Positions 5,331 through 6,196 of a stretch of DNA of 6,196 nt are shown here, piece by piece. The translations under genes and the position numbers were made by a program. A model generated the notes under the pieces. The model made no database searches, was not told the origin of the DNA, and worked only from the letters and a program-made list of their open reading frames with translations. Source of the stretch: Glacieibacterium sp038211965. Its GTDB lineage: Bacteria; Pseudomonadota; Alphaproteobacteria; Sphingomonadales; Sphingomonadaceae. Position 1 is the stretch's first letter. Each line of letters opens with the position of its first letter. The DNA is taken from NCBI GenBank assembly GCA_038211965.1, contig JBBQVB010000136.1, positions 1 to 6,196 on the forward strand, in the 5' to 3' direction.

Positions 5331-6002
5331 CTAAATCCCCCGGAACGTCGCGAAATCGCCCAGCGGCGCGCGGCGGGGCACCAGTGCATTGGCCTTGTCG
5401 CCCGTGTCCTTCCAGCCGATCGCCATGCCGGTAAACAGCATCCGGTCCTCGGGAATGCCGACGAACGCGCGGATCGTATCGGGATAGATCGCCCAGCATT
5501 CCTGCGGGCACGAATCGAGCCCCTCCTCGCGCAGCAGCAGCATTACCGTCTGCAGATACATACCAATGTCGGACCATTGCGGTGGCCCCATCGTCTTCGC
5601 CACCGAACAGAACAGCGCCACCGGCGCGCCGAAGAACTGGAAGTTGCGCGCAAACCACAGCATGCGCGCCAGCTTGTTGTCGCGCGGGATGCCGAGCGCG
5701 CCGTACAAATCCTCGCCGACCTCGAAGCGGTAGCGGCTATACGGCTCGGGTAGGATCTTTGGGTAAATGTCGTACTCGGTCGGCTCGCCCTTCGGCAGTT
5801 CCTGGATGCGCGCCTGCATCAGGGTTTTCAGCTCGGCGAGCGGCTCCCCCGCGATCACGTCGATGTGCCACGGCTGGAGGTTGCCCCCCGACGGCGCGCG
5901 CGCGGCGCGCTCGAGTACCCGACGGATCACCGCGCCATCGACCGGATCCGGCAGGAAACCCCGCACCGACCGCCGCGACGCGACCGCCTCGCTGACCTTC
6001 AT
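5331..6002 (-). CDS. FMN-dependent nitroreductase family protein (PnbA/NfnB-like)
   Basis: This 223-residue protein belongs to the nitroreductase flavoprotein family, which uses NAD(P)H to reduce nitroaromatics, quinones or enones. The N-terminal RRSVRGF (10-16) is the FMN phosphate-binding RxS.R.F motif. APSGGNLQPWHIDVI (36-50) is the flavin-contact PSxxNxQPW block. WSDIGMYLQTVMLLLREEGL (143-162) is the conserved central helix. GMAIGW (192-197) matches the usual late G.a.G(Y/W) motif. Length and motif spacing suit the 4-nitrobenzoate reductase/NfnB-like subgroup. The N-terminus starts directly at the family core (MKVSEAVASRRS), so the ATG at 6002-6000 is convincing. It overlaps the DUF1428 stop as ATGA and has no clear Shine-Dalgarno sequence of its own, which suggests translational coupling. 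The natural substrate is unknown. Confidence 0.93.
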   Translation of the reverse strand: MKVSEAVASRRSVRGFLPDPVDGAVIRRVLERAARAPSGGNLQPWHIDVIAGEPLAELKTLMQARIQELPKGEPTEYDIYPKILPEPYSRYRFEVGEDLYGALGIPRDNKLARMLWFARNFQFFGAPVALFCSVAKTMGPPQWSDIGMYLQTVMLLLREEGLDSCPQECWAIYPDTIRAFVGIPEDRMLFTGMAIGWKDTGDKANALVPRRAPLGDFATFRGI

Positions 6003-6196
6003 GCGGCGAGGTTCACGACCTGCGTGAAGCCACCGAAGATCATGCGCTTGCCGTCGAACGGGATCTCGGGCGCGCCGCTCATCCGCTCATCCTCCATCGC
6101 CGCCTTCATGCCGGCGTTGCGCGCGTCCTTCGACGGCCATTCGATCCACGCGAAGACGATGCGCTCGCCCGGTTCGGCAGCCACGGCGCGGCGGAA
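5999..6196 (-). CDS. DUF1428 family protein, C-terminal part (5' end outside window)
   Basis: The frame is open from the right edge to a TGA at 6001-5999, giving 65 residues. The GTG at 6184 is an internal Val: the upstream codons read FRRA, giving FRRAVAAEPGERIV, which matches the middle of DUF1428 (YbaA-like) proteins. FAWIEWPSKDARN, then MEDERM, then PFDGKRMIFGGF near the C-terminus are the hallmark blocks of the family. These are small cytosolic ferredoxin-like (dimeric alpha/beta barrel) proteins of unknown function, usually about 115-120 residues, so roughly half the gene is seen. The stop overlaps the nitroreductase start by ATGA. The pair is probably cotranscribed from a promoter beyond the right edge. 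Confidence 0.92.
   Translation of the reverse strand, partial: FRRAVAAEPGERIVFAWIEWPSKDARNAGMKAAMEDERMSGAPEIPFDGKRMIFGGFTQVVNLAA

Noticed and set aside
5896..5912. GCGC-rich alternating run in the nitroreductase gene
   Set aside because: It encodes the conserved region around the Ala/Arg-rich helix and is explained by codon bias at high GC.

Overview
The window is GC-rich (hand counts of 240-base blocks give about 70% in uvrC and about 59% in the DUF29 gene). It reads like chromosomal DNA of an alphaproteobacterium, most likely a sphingomonad. The reasons are the style of the proteins (a PTR1-like SDR paired with folB, DUF29, a Nu-class-like GST, DUF1428), the frequent ATGA start/stop overlaps, and two promoters of the Caulobacter housekeeping type (TTG...-16 nt-CTAAC) lying almost on top of the start codons. 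The taxon is an inference; no rRNA or tRNA is present to confirm it.

Layout, left to right. (1) 1-282, plus strand: the C-terminal end of an unrecognised protein, convergent with the next pair after only 7 nt. (2) 290-1467, minus strand: a two-gene operon of a pteridine-reductase-like short-chain dehydrogenase and dihydroneopterin aldolase (folB), joined by an ATGA overlap. This is a pterin/folate unit. (3) 1468-1736: a 269-nt divergent intergenic region. It holds both outward promoters, a strongly C-rich and G-poor tract, and a 25-bp imperfect palindrome made of two DnaA-box-like 9-mers. (4) 1737-4863, plus strand: uvrC (nucleotide excision repair endonuclease, all domains intact), a DUF29 gene of clearly lower GC, and a Nu-class-like glutathione transferase that overlaps DUF29 by ATGA. 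(5) 4914-5312, plus strand: a MAPEG-family membrane protein, whose ribosome binding site can pair with an upstream CCCCG. (6) 5331-6196, minus strand: a DUF1428 protein (running off the right edge) and an FMN nitroreductase, again joined by an ATGA overlap and convergent with the MAPEG gene.

Functionally this is mostly ordinary core and accessory metabolism: pterin chemistry, DNA repair, glutathione-linked redox or detoxification, and flavin-dependent reduction. I see no mobile element, CRISPR array, RNA gene or clear new defence or biosynthetic system. The points most worth a second look are the intergenic palindrome upstream of uvrC, the near-leaderless promoters, the low-GC DUF29 gene in the place where pgsA often follows uvrC, and the possible hairpin over the MAPEG ribosome binding site.
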